Shown here piece by piece: positions 44,533 through 52,748 of a DNA stretch of 64,000 nt. Origin of the DNA: Oscillospiraceae bacterium. Its GTDB lineage: Bacteria; Bacillota; Clostridia; Oscillospirales; Acutalibacteraceae. The stretch covers positions 558,001 through 622,000 of the forward strand of contig CAJTCS010000001.1 of assembly GCA_910574995.1 (NCBI GenBank), written 5' to 3'. Made by a program: the position numbers and the translations under genes. How positions within the stretch are numbered: the stretch's first letter is position 1; the number at the start of each line of letters is the position of its first letter. The notes beneath the pieces were generated by a model. That model made no database searches. It was not told the DNA's origin and worked only from the letters and a program-made list of their open reading frames with translations.

Positions 44533-46758
44533 ATGCCGAAAAGAGAGAAAAAAACGCCGAAAGCGCCCCGCGCCAAAGGCTATATCGCCGGGGCGGGGGA
44601 GATTGTAGAGCAAGACGTGGGGGAGACCCTGCGGAAAAATTTCATGCCCTACGCCATGAGCGTTATCTTAAGCCGGGCCATCCCGGAGATAGACGGGTTC
44701 AAGCCCTCCCACCGGAAGATCCTGTACACTATGTACAAGATGGGGCTTCTGGGGCCTGGGCGGAAGAAAAGCGCCACCATTGTGGGCGAGGTGATGAAGC
44801 TGAACCCCCATGGGGATACCGCTATCTATGACACCATGGTGCGGCTTTCCCGGGGGTACGAGGCCCTTCTGCACCCTTTTGTGGATTCCAAAGGCAACTT
44901 CGGTAAATTTTATTCCCGGGACATGGCCTGGGCGGCCCCCCGGTATACAGAGGCAAAGCTGGACGACCTGTGCAGGGAGTTGTTTAGGGATATCGACCGG
45001 GATACCGTGGACTTTGTGGACAACTATGACAACACCATGCAAGAGCCCGTGCTGCTGCCGGTGGGGTTCCCCACGGTGCTGGTGAACGCCAACACGGGGA
45101 TAGCCGTGGGCATGGCCAGCAATATCTGCCCCTTCAACCTCAGCGAAGTATGCAAAACCACCATCGCCCTGATGCGCGACCCCCAGGCCGACCTGTTCCA
45201 GACTTTGCTGGCCCCAGATTTCCCCGGGGGCGGGCAGCTTATTTTTGACCGGGCCCAGATGGAGAAGGTTTACCAGACAGGCCGGGGGAGCTTCAAGGTG
45301 CGGGGCCGCTATGCCTATGATAAATCCCAGAACTGTATCGACGTCACCCAGATACCGCCCACCACCACCATCGAGGTGATTGTGGAAAAGGTCATAGACC
45401 TTGTCAAGCAGAATAAGCTGAAGGAGATCGCGGACATCCGGGACGAAAGCGACCTGGAGGGCCTGAAGATCACCATAGACCTGAAGCGCGGCACAGACCC
45501 CGACAAGCTGATGCAGAAGCTTTTTAAGCTGACCACGCTGGAAGACAGCTTTGCCTGTAACTTCAACGTGCTGATCGCCGGGGCCCCGCGGGTGCTGGGC
45601 GTACGGGAGCTGCTGGAGGAATGGTGCGCGTTCCGCATCGAGTGTGTCCGCCGGCGCACCCATTTTGACCTGCAGAAGAAAAAGGAAAAGCTGCACCTGC
45701 TTACCGGCCTGCAGGCCATCCTACTGGACATCGACAAGGCTATCCGCATCGTGCGGGAGACGGAGGAAGAGGTAGAGGTGGTCCCCAACCTGATGATCGG
45801 TTTTGGTATCGACCAGGTGCAGGCCGAATATGTGGCGGAGATACGCCTGCGCCACTTGAACCGGGAATATATCTTAAAGCGTACGGAAGAGATTGGCCAG
45901 CTGCAAAAGGACATTGCGGGTTTGGAAGCCATACTGGCCTCCAAGTCTAAGGTAACGTCCCTTATCATCGCAGAGTTGACGGACATTGCCCAAAAGTACG
46001 GCAAGCCGCGGCGTACGATGCTGCTGTATGCCGACGAGGTGGAAGAGGCGGATCTTGCCGAGGAAGTGCCCGACTACCCGGTGCACCTGTTCTTTACCCA
46101 AGAGGGGTACTTCAAGAAGATTACCCCCCAGTCCCTGCGTATGAGCGGCGAGCAGAAGCTGAAGGAGGGCGACGCCATCGCCCAGCAGGCGGAGGCCGTC
46201 AACAGCACCGAGCTGCTTTTCTTCACCGACCGCTGCCAGGTATACAAACTGCGGGCTTCCGACTTCGACGACACCAAGGCCAGCGTCCTGGGGGATTTCA
46301 TCCCAGCCAAGGCCCAGATGGACGAGGGCGAACGGGCCCTTTCCATGGTGCCCACCAAAGACTATGCGGGCTTTATGCTTTTCGTATTTGAGAACGGCAA
46401 GGCCGCGAAAGTGGACCTTAGCGCCTATCGGACCAAACAGAACCGCCGGAAGCTGGTAAGCGCCTACAGCGATAAGTCCCCCCTGGTGCGGGCCCTTTTC
46501 CTGCCTGAAGACGGCGAGGTGCTGCTGACCGCCTCTTCCGGCCGGATGCTGTTGTTCCATACGGGGCTTATCGCTTCCAAGGCCACCAAGAATACCCAAG
46601 GCGTGCAGGCCATGAGCCTGAAACAGGGCCAGCGGGTTATGGCCTGCGCTGTGTATGCCGACGGCGACCTGCAAAACCCGGCCCGTTACCGGAAAAAACT
46701 GCCTGCCCTGGGCGCCCTGCCCGCCGGGGAGGACGCCGCCGAGCAGCTGAGCATCTAG
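44533..46758 (+). CDS. Divergent type IIA topoisomerase cleavage subunit (ParC/GyrA-like)
   Basis: 741 aa. The breakage-reunion domain has SRAIPEIDGFKPSHRKIL, NPHGDTAIYDTMVRLSRG (the region where quinolone resistance changes occur; Thr stands at the Ser83 position) and APRYTEAKL with the catalytic Tyr at about residue 137. A coiled coil and a shortened beta-pinwheel follow; no GyrA-box (QRRGGKG) is seen, so it is ParC-like. With the 42221 product it should form a decatenating enzyme. The canonical gyrA/gyrB are presumably elsewhere. Confidence 0.9.
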   Translation: MPKREKKTPKAPRAKGYIAGAGEIVEQDVGETLRKNFMPYAMSVILSRAIPEIDGFKPSHRKILYTMYKMGLLGPGRKKSATIVGEVMKLNPHGDTAIYDTMVRLSRGYEALLHPFVDSKGNFGKFYSRDMAWAAPRYTEAKLDDLCRELFRDIDRDTVDFVDNYDNTMQEPVLLPVGFPTVLVNANTGIAVGMASNICPFNLSEVCKTTIALMRDPQADLFQTLLAPDFPGGGQLIFDRAQMEKVYQTGRGSFKVRGRYAYDKSQNCIDVTQIPPTTTIEVIVEKVIDLVKQNKLKEIADIRDESDLEGLKITIDLKRGTDPDKLMQKLFKLTTLEDSFACNFNVLIAGAPRVLGVRELLEEWCAFRIECVRRRTHFDLQKKKEKLHLLTGLQAILLDIDKAIRIVRETEEEVEVVPNLMIGFGIDQVQAEYVAEIRLRHLNREYILKRTEEIGQLQKDIAGLEAILASKSKVTSLIIAELTDIAQKYGKPRRTMLLYADEVEEADLAEEVPDYPVHLFFTQEGYFKKITPQSLRMSGEQKLKEGDAIAQQAEAVNSTELLFFTDRCQVYKLRASDFDDTKASVLGDFIPAKAQMDEGERALSMVPTKDYAGFMLFVFENGKAAKVDLSAYRTKQNRRKLVSAYSDKSPLVRALFLPEDGEVLLTASSGRMLLFHTGLIASKATKNTQGVQAMSLKQGQRVMACAVYADGDLQNPARYRKKLPALGALPAGEDAAEQLSI

Positions 46759-47036
46759 GGCCTGCCCGTATAGGCAGACGCACGCGCCTTTCTGGCAGGT
46801 TCCGCCGTCTTCCGCGGGCGGGATCCGTACGGTATAGCCTTGCTTGCGGTTTCCTTCTGGAACCCATTCTATTTTAGACGGACCCCCCGCTGTTTTTCGG
46901 CTGAAAACGGGCCATGGCCGGAAAGGCTTTGCCCGGCTATAGAGAAGCGGGGGGAGAAGCTTTCGGCCACAAGGCGGGCGGCGCGCCAGGCGGGGCCTTG
47001 TAAGACGGCAGCCCCACCCCAAAGGAGGGAAGAGAC
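46759..47036. other. Intergenic region, no gene
   Basis: 278 bp of mixed composition with short inverted repeats and a good AAAGGAGGG site for alr at its end. I see no convincing promoter or terminator; alr may be read through from the topoisomerase operon. Confidence 0.4.
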
Positions 47037-48224
47037 ATGAAAGAGATACTTAGACGTACCTGGGCGGAGATCGACCTGGACGCCCTGGCAGAGGATTACC
47101 GGGCTGTGCGGGAGAGCGCCGGGGAGAAAGCGGCGCTGTGCTGCGTCATCAAAGCGGACGCCTACGGCCATGGGGCCGTACGCATGGCCCAGGAGTTCCA
47201 GGCGCTGGGGGCCGACTGGTTCGCTGTGTCCAACCTGGAAGAGGCCCTACAGCTGCGCCGTGCGGGCGTTACGAAGCCGGTGCTGGTGCTGGGGTTTACC
47301 CCAGCGGAGGAGGCCGCCGCCCTGTGCCGGTATGGCATCTCCCAGTGCGTGTTCTCCCTGGACTACGCTAAAGAGCTTTCTGTGTATGCCCAGCGGGCTG
47401 GGGGGGACGTGAACATACACATCAAAGTGGATACCGGCATGAGCCGGCTGGGGTTCTATTTCCAGGATATCAACCGGGACGGCAAAGCGGTGGAGGAGAT
47501 CCGGGAGGCCTGCGCTTTGCCTGGTTTGTACCCCCAAGGGATCTTCACCCATTTCGCCTCGGCTGACGAGGGGGCTGGGGGGGATGCTTTCACTATGCGG
47601 CAATTCGGCTGCTTTAAGGAAATGCTGGAGATCCTCCAGCAGGGGGGGCTCGCTTTCCCCCTGCGCCACTGCGCCAATTCCGCCGCCATCTTCGATTACC
47701 CCCTTTCCCACCTGGACATGGTACGGGCGGGCATCGTCATCTATGGGCTGTACCCCTCCGCCCAGGTTCGCAACCGGCCTTCCTTGCGCCCGGTGCTGTC
47801 TTTGCGTTCGGTGGTGTCCCATGTGAAGGACATCCAGCCGGGCACAGTGGTCAGCTATGGCCGTGCTTTTACGGCCCAGGGGGAAATGCGTGCCGCTACC
47901 GTGCCCATTGGCTATGCGGACGGCTATCCCCGCCTGCTGGGGCGCAACGGCGCGCAGGTACTGATACGGGGCAGGCGCTGCCCTATTTTGGGGCGTATCT
48001 GCATGGACCAGCTGGTAGCCGACGTGACCGCCCTGCCGGAGGTGCGCCCCGGCGACATGGTGACCCTGATTGGCCAGGACGGGGGGGAAGCCATCACCGC
48101 CGGCGAACTGGCAGCCTGGGAGGGCACCATCCATTACGAGGTGGTTTGCGCCCTTTCTAAGCGGGTGCCCCGGGTGTACCTAAAGGGCGGGCGCATCGAC
48201 AGCATCTATAACCAGCTGTTGTAA
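47037..48224 (+). CDS. alr: Alanine racemase
   Basis: 395 aa. CVIKADAYGHG holds the PLP Lys (about residue 38), HIKVDTGMSRLGF and the C-terminal domain motifs VPIGYADGY and LGRICMDQ follow, all family hallmarks. It makes D-alanine for peptidoglycan; in spore formers it also affects germination. AAAGGAGGG stands before the ATG. Followed by a bidirectional terminator. Confidence 0.96.
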   Translation: MKEILRRTWAEIDLDALAEDYRAVRESAGEKAALCCVIKADAYGHGAVRMAQEFQALGADWFAVSNLEEALQLRRAGVTKPVLVLGFTPAEEAAALCRYGISQCVFSLDYAKELSVYAQRAGGDVNIHIKVDTGMSRLGFYFQDINRDGKAVEEIREACALPGLYPQGIFTHFASADEGAGGDAFTMRQFGCFKEMLEILQQGGLAFPLRHCANSAAIFDYPLSHLDMVRAGIVIYGLYPSAQVRNRPSLRPVLSLRSVVSHVKDIQPGTVVSYGRAFTAQGEMRAATVPIGYADGYPRLLGRNGAQVLIRGRRCPILGRICMDQLVADVTALPEVRPGDMVTLIGQDGGEAITAGELAAWEGTIHYEVVCALSKRVPRVYLKGGRIDSIYNQLL

Positions 48225-48244
48225 CCAATTCGCGCAAAAAGGAA

Positions 48245-48274
48245 CCCCCTGGGGGCCGCAAAGCTCCCAGGGGG
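48245..48274. terminator. Bidirectional terminator between alr and the XRE gene
   Basis: CCCCCTGGG (48245-48253) pairs with CCCAGGGGG (48266-48274), flanked by A-run on the left and T-rich sequence on the right, between convergent genes. Confidence 0.7.
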
Positions 48275-48305
48275 CGTCCATATCTTGTTTTAAACCCTAT
48301 GTGCG

Positions 48306-49073
48306 TCACGGCTCTGCGGCTGCTTCCTCCTGAAAAGGGCGCAGGGGCGGCTGGGCTTTCAAGGGGATAGGCCCCTCGTACCCCGTCTGCATGGTATGCT
48401 CGGTGTTATGGATCAGGTCGAACAACGCGGGGGCGTGCTGGGGGAACTCTTGGGAAAGGGAACGGGGGGACAGGGCAGGAAGGTCTTCTTTTTGCACACC
48501 TTCTTGGCCGTTGACACTCTCGCCACTTAACAAGCAGCGGCTTTTGGCCTCAGAAAGCACCATGCCAGCCTCCACCGAGGCGGAGAACAGCCGGTGGTCC
48601 AAAAAGAACAGGCCTTGGGGGTTCCGGGGATTAGCCGAATACAGCAGGCGGAAAGCCCGGTATACCGAAGAGGACAGGAACGAGGAGAGCTCTCTCGTCA
48701 GGCTCTCGTTATTGATCTTTTTCAAAAGGGCGAACACGATGTGCAAAGAGCTGGTCAGCACCCGCTGGTGGTATTCTGCCAGGCTGTGGTGCTTCCGGGG
48801 GCGGCCAATAGGCCTACCGGGCAGGTCGTGTATGGAAATGACCGCGCCGTTGCGGTGGGGCGTGCAGCCCAAAAGGTAATCGCAGGACACGTTATAATAC
48901 CGGGCGGCGCGAACGACAAAATCCAGGCCGCATTCCCGTATGCCCTTTTCATAATGGGAAAGCAGCGCCTGGGGGATGCCCAGGTCTTCGGCGGCTTGTT
49001 TTTGGCTAAGCCCCTGCTCCTTGCGCAGCAGGGCCAGGATTCGGGGGAAGTCGCGGTTCAAATTCATCTTCAT
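48306..49073 (-). CDS. XRE-family helix-turn-helix regulator (255 aa)
   Basis: Residues about 10-68 are a clear XRE helix-turn-helix (ALLRKEQGLSQKQAAEDLGIPQALLSHYEKG). A middle basic segment (GRPIGRPRKHHS) and a long helical region follow; the last ~60 residues are Pro/Ser-rich and probably disordered. GAGGTAGAGGTAG lies before ATG 49073; a second ATG at 49067 is equally possible. The C-terminal domain is unknown to me. It reads away from an AT-rich intergenic stretch. Confidence 0.75.
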   Translation of the reverse strand: MKMNLNRDFPRILALLRKEQGLSQKQAAEDLGIPQALLSHYEKGIRECGLDFVVRAARYYNVSCDYLLGCTPHRNGAVISIHDLPGRPIGRPRKHHSLAEYHQRVLTSSLHIVFALLKKINNESLTRELSSFLSSSVYRAFRLLYSANPRNPQGLFFLDHRLFSASVEAGMVLSEAKSRCLLSGESVNGQEGVQKEDLPALSPRSLSQEFPQHAPALFDLIHNTEHTMQTGYEGPIPLKAQPPLRPFQEEAAAEP

Positions 49074-49489
49074 CTACCTCTACCTCGCTTCCGGTGCAGG
49101 CGCGCGGGGATGACACAAAATGGTTACAAAAGAAAGGCGCGCCTACAAAGAAAATTTTGTGATTTTGATAGGAAAGATAAAAGTAAGCCAGGGGTATAGC
49201 CCCACACCCCTTTATCCGGAGAGGATAAAGGGAGGGGACGTTTTCTAAAATATTATAAAGCATGAAAAAAACGAAGTAAAGTGTAAATTGTGCATAATAT
49301 TGAAACTGATTTTTTAGTTATATTGTTCTAACCCTGTATAGTTATAATTCTTTAAAGGTATGATTTTACTAGATTCTACCGAAGTTTCATCTCGTGTGGG
49401 AATTATATTTATGTACCCTTCACAAGAGGGATGCATGGTATTTTTTTCCTGTTTTCAAAAAATTTACAATTGGAAAAGGGGAGTCCGCC
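49074..49489. other. AT-rich intergenic region with a 10-bp palindrome
   Basis: In a GC-rich window this stretch is strikingly AT-rich from about 49235 to 49480. It holds a perfect CCCTTTATCC/GGATAAAGGG hairpin (49208-49217 with 49223-49232) with a 5-nt loop. That could be an operator for the XRE protein. Several TATAAT-like boxes (for example near 49343) offer promoters for the phosphatase-like gene. No gene is seen. Confidence 0.5.
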
Positions 49490-50206
49490 GTGAAATCCTA
49501 TGTGCTGCATTTGATACGCAACATGCCCTGCGAAGGCAACCTGGAGGGCCGTTATATCGGCCGTACAGAGTCGCCCTTGGCCATGGGCGCAGTGGCGGAG
49601 CTGGCAAAGCTGAAAGGCCAGTTCCAGTACCCCAGCGCCAGGGCCTTTTATGCCAGCCCGTCTTCCCGCTGCGTGGACACCTTAAAAATCCTGTACCCAG
49701 AGGCGGAGCCAGAGGTGGTGCTGGAACTGGCCGAATGCGATTTCGGGGAATGGGAGGGCAGAACAGGCCAGGAGCTTTCCGGGGACCCCCGCTTCGTGGC
49801 CTGGATGGAGGGCGGCGGCCAGGCGGCCCCGCCCGGCGGGGAGGCCAGCCCCGTATTTGTACAGCGGGTGTGTGCCGGCTTTGAGATGCTGGTGCAGAAC
49901 CTATTAGCGGCTGGCCAAACCAGCGCGGCGCTGGTCACCCACGCTGGGGTAATGACGGCTTTGCTGGCGGCTTACGGCTTGCCCCGGGCCCCCTTCTATG
50001 ACTGGATGTGCGACCCGGGCTGGGGGTATTCCGTGCGCATCACCCCCGGGCTATGGATGCGTTCACACGTGATGGAGGTATTTGCCACGCTGCCCCAAGG
50101 CGGGCAAGGAGAACGGCCTGACCACCTGGTGGTAGACCTGGCGCGGGAGGCCGCGGAGCGGGCTTATGGGGACCGGATGGGGGGAAAAGATGCAAATAGG
50201 TCTTGA
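49490..50206 (+). CDS. Histidine-phosphatase superfamily protein with altered RHG motif
   Basis: 238 aa from GTG at 49490, with GGGGAG 8 nt upstream. The fold pattern of phosphoglycerate-mutase-like phosphatases is present: an N-terminal LHLIR strand, FYASPSSRCVDTLKIL, ECDFGEWEGRTG and VTHAGVMTALL with the second His. But the catalytic LIRHG motif reads LIRNM, so the phospho-accepting His is Asn. The protein is probably inactive as a phosphatase or uses a changed mechanism. The stop TGA lies inside the -35 box of the leuA promoter. Confidence 0.8.
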   Translation: MKSYVLHLIRNMPCEGNLEGRYIGRTESPLAMGAVAELAKLKGQFQYPSARAFYASPSSRCVDTLKILYPEAEPEVVLELAECDFGEWEGRTGQELSGDPRFVAWMEGGGQAAPPGGEASPVFVQRVCAGFEMLVQNLLAAGQTSAALVTHAGVMTALLAAYGLPRAPFYDWMCDPGWGYSVRITPGLWMRSHVMEVFATLPQGGQGERPDHLVVDLAREAAERAYGDRMGGKDANRS

Positions 50207-50231
50207 CAAGCCCGGCATTTTCCCGTATACT
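50203..50231 (+). promoter_or_regulatory. Promoter of the leuA T-box transcript
   Basis: TTGACA (50203-50208), 17-bp spacer, TATACT (50226-50231). It overlaps the end of the preceding gene. Confidence 0.85.
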
Positions 50232-50237
50232 GATATG

Positions 50238-50520
50238 TATATAGAAAAAAGGCAGTGACGGGAAGAAGACGCCGTTTGCTTTGGCGCAGAGAGCCTGCGG
50301 GTGGTGCAAGCAGGACTGGGGCGCGGCGTGTATACTGGTCCCCGAGCCGCCTGCCTGAAAGCCGGCTTTTTGGCAATAGGGCAGGCCGTATGGCGGCGTT
50401 ATTGGCCAGGCCTTGTTAGAGGTTTTTGAGGGCGCGTTTGCGTCGAAGCCGGGTGGTACCGTGCAGACCATGGAATGGTTTTCGCCCCGGATGCAGGGAT
50501 TCCTGCATCCGGGGCTTTTG
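50238..50520 (+). promoter_or_regulatory. T-box riboswitch of leuA (tRNA-Leu)
   Basis: Stem I with AGAGAG (from 50288), GGTGCAAGC, and on its 3' side TATACTGGTCCCCGAG, where CTG (50335-50337) is at the specifier position, a Leu codon. The T-box core GGGTGGTACCG starts at 50451. The terminator is a 14-bp perfect stem (50484?-50515; right arm 50502-50515) followed by TTTTG. Uncharged tRNA-Leu should prevent termination and turn on leuA. Confidence 0.9.
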
Positions 50521-50728
50521 TCTGCCCTTTTCTCTTTAACGTAGGGTAACAGGCCTTCTGGGCAACCGCAGAGGTTGAAGAGGCCTTTACCAGTATAGCC
50601 CTATAATTTTGGAATGGCAACTTTACGTTATGGTCGGGTCCCCTGGCTGGGGAAACCAACATGACCCATCTACACCATAAAGCCCCCGTTTTCCCCTTTA
50701 TGGATTATAAGAAAGGAAGCGATCCCCC

Positions 50729-52429
50729 ATGAACCAGAGCCATAAAAAATATCGGGCCTTTACCCCCCAGCCCTTGCCGGGCCGTACGTGGCCGGGGAAA
50801 ACCATTACCCAAGCCCCGGTTTGGTGCAGCGTAGACCTGCGGGATGGCAACCAGGCCCTGGTAAACCCCATGAACCTGGAACAAAAGCTGGAATTCTTCC
50901 AGATGCTGTGCAAGATCGGCTTTAAAGAGATCGAGGTAGGGTTCCCGGCTTCCTCGGAAACGGAATATGAAATATTGCGCGCCCTAATTGACCAGGGGCT
51001 GATACCCGAGGGCGTGACCGTGCAGGTGTTGGTGCAGGCCCGGGAGCACTTGATCCGCAAGACCTTTGAGGCTGTCCATGGGGCCAAGGACGTCATTATC
51101 CATTTCTATAACTCCACCTCCGAGCTCCAGCGCCGGGTAGTCTTCGGGACGGACATGCGGGGGGTGACGGACATTGCCGTAGAGGGGGCCAGGCTTATCC
51201 GCAGGCTGACGGAAGAATGGACGGCAAAAGAGCCCGTGCGCATCCGGTATGAGTATTCCCCGGAAAGCTTTTCCGGCACCGAGATGGACAACGCCGCCAT
51301 GGTCTGTGACCGGGTGCTGGAAGAGCTGGGGGCCACACCGGGAAACCCTGCCATTATTAACCTGCCCAACACGGTGGAGCTGTGCACCCCCAACACCTAT
51401 GCCGACCAGGTGGAGTATTGCTGCCAAAAGATGCGCCACCGGGATTGCGCCATCATCAGCCTGCATGCCCACAACGACCGGGGCACCGGCGTGGCGGCCA
51501 CAGAACTGGGCCTATTGGCTGGGGCCCAGCGGGTGGAGGGCACCCTTTTCGGCAACGGGGAGCGCACTGGCAATGCGGACATCATGAACCTGGCCATGAA
51601 CCTGTACTCACAGGGCGTAGACCCGGGGCTGGATTTTGCCAACATGAAGCACATCCGCCAGGTATACGAGGAGTGTACCCAGATGCAGGTACACCCCCGC
51701 CACCCTTATGCCGGCGACCTGGTGTTCACGGCCTTTTCCGGCTCCCATCAGGACGCCATCAACAAGGGAGTCGACTACATGGCACGGCACGGTTCCCTTT
51801 ACTGGGAAGTACCCTACCTGCCCATCGACCCAGCGGACCTGGGGCGGCAGTATGAGCCTATCATCCGCATCAACAGCCAGTCTGGAAAAGGGGGGGCGGC
51901 CTTTGTCATGCGGCAGACCTTCGGCTATGTCTTGCCTAAAGCCATGCACCCGGAATTCGGCGCTTTGGTAAAGGCGGCCTGCGATGGGCTGGGACGGGAG
52001 ATCAGTGCCGGGGAGGTGTTCGAGATTTTCCAAAAGGAATACCTGGCTGTAAAGCGCCCCTATAACCTGCTGACCTACCGCATCTTCGAGGAGGACGGGG
52101 GACAGGGGCAGGTGGTGGTGGACTTCGAGGGTTCCCTGCGTTTTGACCACCACACCGTACCCATCTCTGGCAAGGGGAACGGCCCCATCGACGCATTTTT
52201 CAACGCCCTGCGCACGGTAGGCCTGGAAGACTACGAATTTGTCTCTTACAGCGAGCACGCCGTCTCCCAGGGCGCCGATTCAAAGGCCGTGTCCTATATC
52301 CAGCTGCGCCACGGGGGCCAGGTGGTCTTTGGCGTGGGCATGGACAGCAACATCAGCATCGCTTCCATCAAGGGTATCATTTGCGCTATTAACCGGCAGC
52401 AGCGCGCCACAGGGCCTGTGCTGGGGTGA
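50729..52429 (+). CDS. leuA: 2-isopropylmalate synthase
   Basis: 566 aa, the LeuA form with HMGL-like barrel and C-terminal LeuA dimer/regulatory domain. VWCSVDLRDGNQALVNPM is the metal/active-site start, and SLHAHNDRGTGVAATEL the second metal motif; the regulatory domain (about 430-560) ends with SIASIKGIICAINR. It condenses acetyl-CoA with 2-oxoisovalerate in the first step of leucine synthesis. GAAAGGAAG precedes the ATG. The T-box upstream fits. No other leu genes are adjacent. Confidence 0.96.
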   Translation: MNQSHKKYRAFTPQPLPGRTWPGKTITQAPVWCSVDLRDGNQALVNPMNLEQKLEFFQMLCKIGFKEIEVGFPASSETEYEILRALIDQGLIPEGVTVQVLVQAREHLIRKTFEAVHGAKDVIIHFYNSTSELQRRVVFGTDMRGVTDIAVEGARLIRRLTEEWTAKEPVRIRYEYSPESFSGTEMDNAAMVCDRVLEELGATPGNPAIINLPNTVELCTPNTYADQVEYCCQKMRHRDCAIISLHAHNDRGTGVAATELGLLAGAQRVEGTLFGNGERTGNADIMNLAMNLYSQGVDPGLDFANMKHIRQVYEECTQMQVHPRHPYAGDLVFTAFSGSHQDAINKGVDYMARHGSLYWEVPYLPIDPADLGRQYEPIIRINSQSGKGGAAFVMRQTFGYVLPKAMHPEFGALVKAACDGLGREISAGEVFEIFQKEYLAVKRPYNLLTYRIFEEDGGQGQVVVDFEGSLRFDHHTVPISGKGNGPIDAFFNALRTVGLEDYEFVSYSEHAVSQGADSKAVSYIQLRHGGQVVFGVGMDSNISIASIKGIICAINRQQRATGPVLG

Positions 52430-52620
52430 TAACGGGAGGGCAGTGGGAAGCGCACGGCGGATACAGGCAAAAGGCCTGTAAAGGAGATAGGCTTAACGGA
52501 AAAACTTTTCCTCCCACTGCCCGCAGAGGTCCTGCAGCAAGGGCACGTGAAAACCGGTACATGCCAATTGCAAACAGGCCCCTGCGCTGCTTGCCCGCAA
52601 GGGGGACCCTTTATGGGGAA

Positions 52621-52717
52621 GGCTGGGCTATATGCCCAGCCTCCAATAGGAAAGGCCGGGGCTTTACAGTTAACGCTTTTTTGAAAGGGAATTTGACTGC
52701 GTTAACGGGCCCCGGCC
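52621..52717. terminator. Hairpins between convergent leuA and feoB
   Basis: GGCTGGGC/GCCCAGCC with a 5-nt loop (52621-52641) would serve leuA. Next, GGCCGGGGC (52654-52662) pairs with 52709-52717 and GTTAACGC (52669-52676) with 52699-52706, a two-step stem with an asymmetric bulge, followed on the minus strand by TTTCC, fitting the end of feoB. The 190 bp before (52430-52620) show nothing clear. Confidence 0.6.
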
Positions 52718-52748
52718 CTTCTTATGCATATTGTAAAGTGGTTCAGCT

